Source: Clostridia bacterium
Lineage (GTDB): Bacteria > Bacillota > Clostridia > Oscillospirales > CAG-272
NCBI GenBank assembly: GCA_900753295.1
Contig: CAADYQ010000112.1
Location: 1 to 5,037, forward strand
Length of the DNA stretch: 5,037 nucleotides
Reading direction: 5' to 3'
Part shown: positions 3,886-5,037 of the stretch, piece after piece
Position numbering within the stretch: position 1 is the stretch's first letter
Layout: every line of letters begins with the position of its first letter
Position numbers and translations under genes: made by a program
Notes under the pieces: generated by a model
What the model was told of the DNA's origin: nothing
The model's database searches: none
Seen by the model: only the letters and a program-made list of their open reading frames with translations

Positions 3886-4995
3886 ATGGCAAGAAACATT
3901 GTCGATTGGAAAACAATTACAAATTTTGTCGTTGACAGCTTTGTAGGCTACGGCATTCCCCGCGAGGATGCGGAGATCTGTGCTGACGTTCTTCTTGAGA
4001 GCGACAAGCGCGGCATCGAGTCCCACGGCGTAAACCGCTTCAAACCCATCTACCTTGACCGCATCAAGGACGGTATCCAGAACCCCGTTACCAACTTTGA
4101 GGTCGTCAAAGAGACCGAGACCACCGCTGTCGTTGACGGTCACGACGGTATGGGTCAGGTCATCGGCTACAAGTCGATGAGAATGGCTATCGACAAGGCA
4201 AAGAAGTACGGCATGGGCATGGTCGTTGTGCGCAACTCCTGCCACTACGGTATCGCCGGCTACTATCCCTGGATGTCCTGCAAGGAAGGCTGCATCGGTA
4301 TCACCGGTACAAACGCCCGTCCTTCCGTCGCTCCCACCTTCGGTGTTGAAGGCATGTTCGGTACCAACCCCCTGACCATCGGTATCCCCACCGACGAGGA
4401 CTTCGACTTCCTCATCGACTGCGCTACCTCCATCACCCAGAACGGTAAGATCGAATACTACGCCCGTATAGGCGAAGACGTACATCCCGGCACCATCATC
4501 GACATCGACGGCAACCCCGTCTCCGGCGATGCAGGCGTTGCTCTTAAGAAGATCCGCAACGGCACAGCCGCTCTTACCACCCTCGGCGGTATCGGCGAGG
4601 CTCTCGGCGGATACAAGGGCTACGGCTATGCAATGGTCGTCGAGCTTCTCTCCGCTGTTCTTCAGGACGGCAACTACGGTAAGGCTCTTAACGGTAAGGG
4701 TCCCAACGGTGAAAAGGTTCCCTATCACCTCGGTCACTTCTTCATCGCCATCGACACCAACCACTTCCTCGGCGAAGAGCTCTGCCGCAAGAAAGCCGGC
4801 GAGATCATCCGCTCCGTCCGCAACTCCAAGAAGGCTCCCGGAGCCGAGCGCATCTACTCCGCCGGTGAGAAGGAACACCTCGTTCGCCTCGCCCGCAAGG
4901 ACGGTGTGCCGATCAACGAGTCTGTTCAGAAAGAGCTCGTTGCTGTCCGCGACGAGCTTGGACTTACCCAGTACAAGTTCCCGTGGGAAGACTGA
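3886..4995 (+). CDS. Ldh_2 family (malate/L-lactate-type) NAD(P)-dependent dehydrogenase
   Basis: This is a 369-residue cytoplasmic oxidoreductase of the Ldh_2 family. The family includes malate, L-lactate, sulfolactate and ureidoglycolate dehydrogenases and 2,3-diketogulonate and piperideine-2-carboxylate reductases. It is unrelated in fold to classical Rossmann lactate dehydrogenase. Recognisable motifs are RGIESHGV (42-49), NSCHYGIAGYY (117-127, with His120 the likely catalytic residue), GTNPLTIGIPT (159-169), DCATSITQNGKI (178-189), GGYKGYGYAMVVELLSAVL (241-259) and GHFFIAID (283-290). Length is close to or slightly above the family norm. A helical C-terminal tail ends in KFPWED. Codons are more uniform than in neighbouring genes (mostly ATC for Ile, CGC/CGT for Arg, GGT/GGC for Gly), which with the strong promoter suggests high expression. 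It appears to be a single-gene unit. Family is certain. The 2-hydroxy/2-keto acid substrate cannot be fixed from the sequence. Confidence 0.95.
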   Translation: MARNIVDWKTITNFVVDSFVGYGIPREDAEICADVLLESDKRGIESHGVNRFKPIYLDRIKDGIQNPVTNFEVVKETETTAVVDGHDGMGQVIGYKSMRMAIDKAKKYGMGMVVVRNSCHYGIAGYYPWMSCKEGCIGITGTNARPSVAPTFGVEGMFGTNPLTIGIPTDEDFDFLIDCATSITQNGKIEYYARIGEDVHPGTIIDIDGNPVSGDAGVALKKIRNGTAALTTLGGIGEALGGYKGYGYAMVVELLSAVLQDGNYGKALNGKGPNGEKVPYHLGHFFIAIDTNHFLGEELCRKKAGEIIRSVRNSKKAPGAERIYSAGEKEHLVRLARKDGVPINESVQKELVAVRDELGLTQYKFPWED

Positions 4996-5011
4996 TCGTT
5001 CGGTAACATAT

Positions 5012-5037
5012 AAAAGGGGCTGTCGCGCATTAGCGCG
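5012..5037 (+). terminator. Left arm and loop of a probable terminator, cut by the window end
   Basis: CGCGC (5024-5028), the loop ATTA and GCGCG (5033-5037) form a perfect stem that runs to the last base. The bases before it, AAAAGGGGCTGT (5012-5023), are what the left side of a longer A-tract/GC-stem/T-tract terminator looks like. It starts 16 bp after the dehydrogenase stop. The right side is outside the window, so completion is predicted and not seen. Confidence 0.6.

Noticed and set aside
3760..4878. A 372-codon open frame antisense to the dehydrogenase
   Set aside because: It is in exact codon register with the real gene. It stays open because the sense gene avoids TTA, CTA and TCA codons. 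Its translation is low-complexity Val/Asp/Gly with no family motifs.

Overview
The window (5,037 bp, moderately GC-rich with AT-rich intergenic regions) looks like chromosomal DNA from a Firmicute, most likely a gut-type clostridium (Oscillospiraceae/Ruminococcaceae-like). This is inferred from the purine-rich ribosome binding sites, consensus-like sigma-A promoters with 17-bp spacers and the protein families. No tRNA, rRNA, CRISPR array, transposase or phage gene is visible.

Layout: three genes on the minus strand form a tight operon, read from right to left. They are a Gfo/Idh/MocA-family NAD(P)-dependent oxidoreductase (1477-2565), a small two-part protein of unknown function (1047-1460), and a TIM-barrel sugar phosphate isomerase/epimerase (54-1022). 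The gaps are 16 and 24 bp, and each gene has its own Shine-Dalgarno sequence. A hairpin at the left edge (1-18) may be the operon terminator, cut by the window. A 227-bp divergent intergenic region (2566-2792) carries back-to-back promoters, phased T-tracts, an inverted repeat over the minus-strand -10 box, and a duplicated segment at the oxidoreductase start codon.

On the plus strand, a PHP-domain metal-dependent phosphoesterase (2793-3668) is followed by a 217-bp gap. That gap holds a nested hairpin with a distal T-tract, a near-consensus extended -10 promoter and a structured 5' leader. Next comes an Ldh_2-family (malate/L-lactate-type) NAD(P)-dependent dehydrogenase (3886-4995), whose codon choice suggests high expression. 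The window ends inside what looks like its terminator.

Working together (inference): a Gfo/Idh dehydrogenase next to a TIM-barrel isomerase is a recurring arrangement in catabolism of cyclitols, unusual sugars and 3-keto-glycosides, where one enzyme oxidises the ring and the other isomerises, epimerises or eliminates. A PHP phosphoesterase and a 2-hydroxy-acid or keto-acid dehydrogenase nearby would fit a sugar or sugar-acid theme, but nothing in the sequence fixes the substrate. The least explained elements are the small operon protein with its seven-unit four-residue repeat and the dense regulatory DNA between the divergent promoters. I found no clear evidence of a wholly new system.
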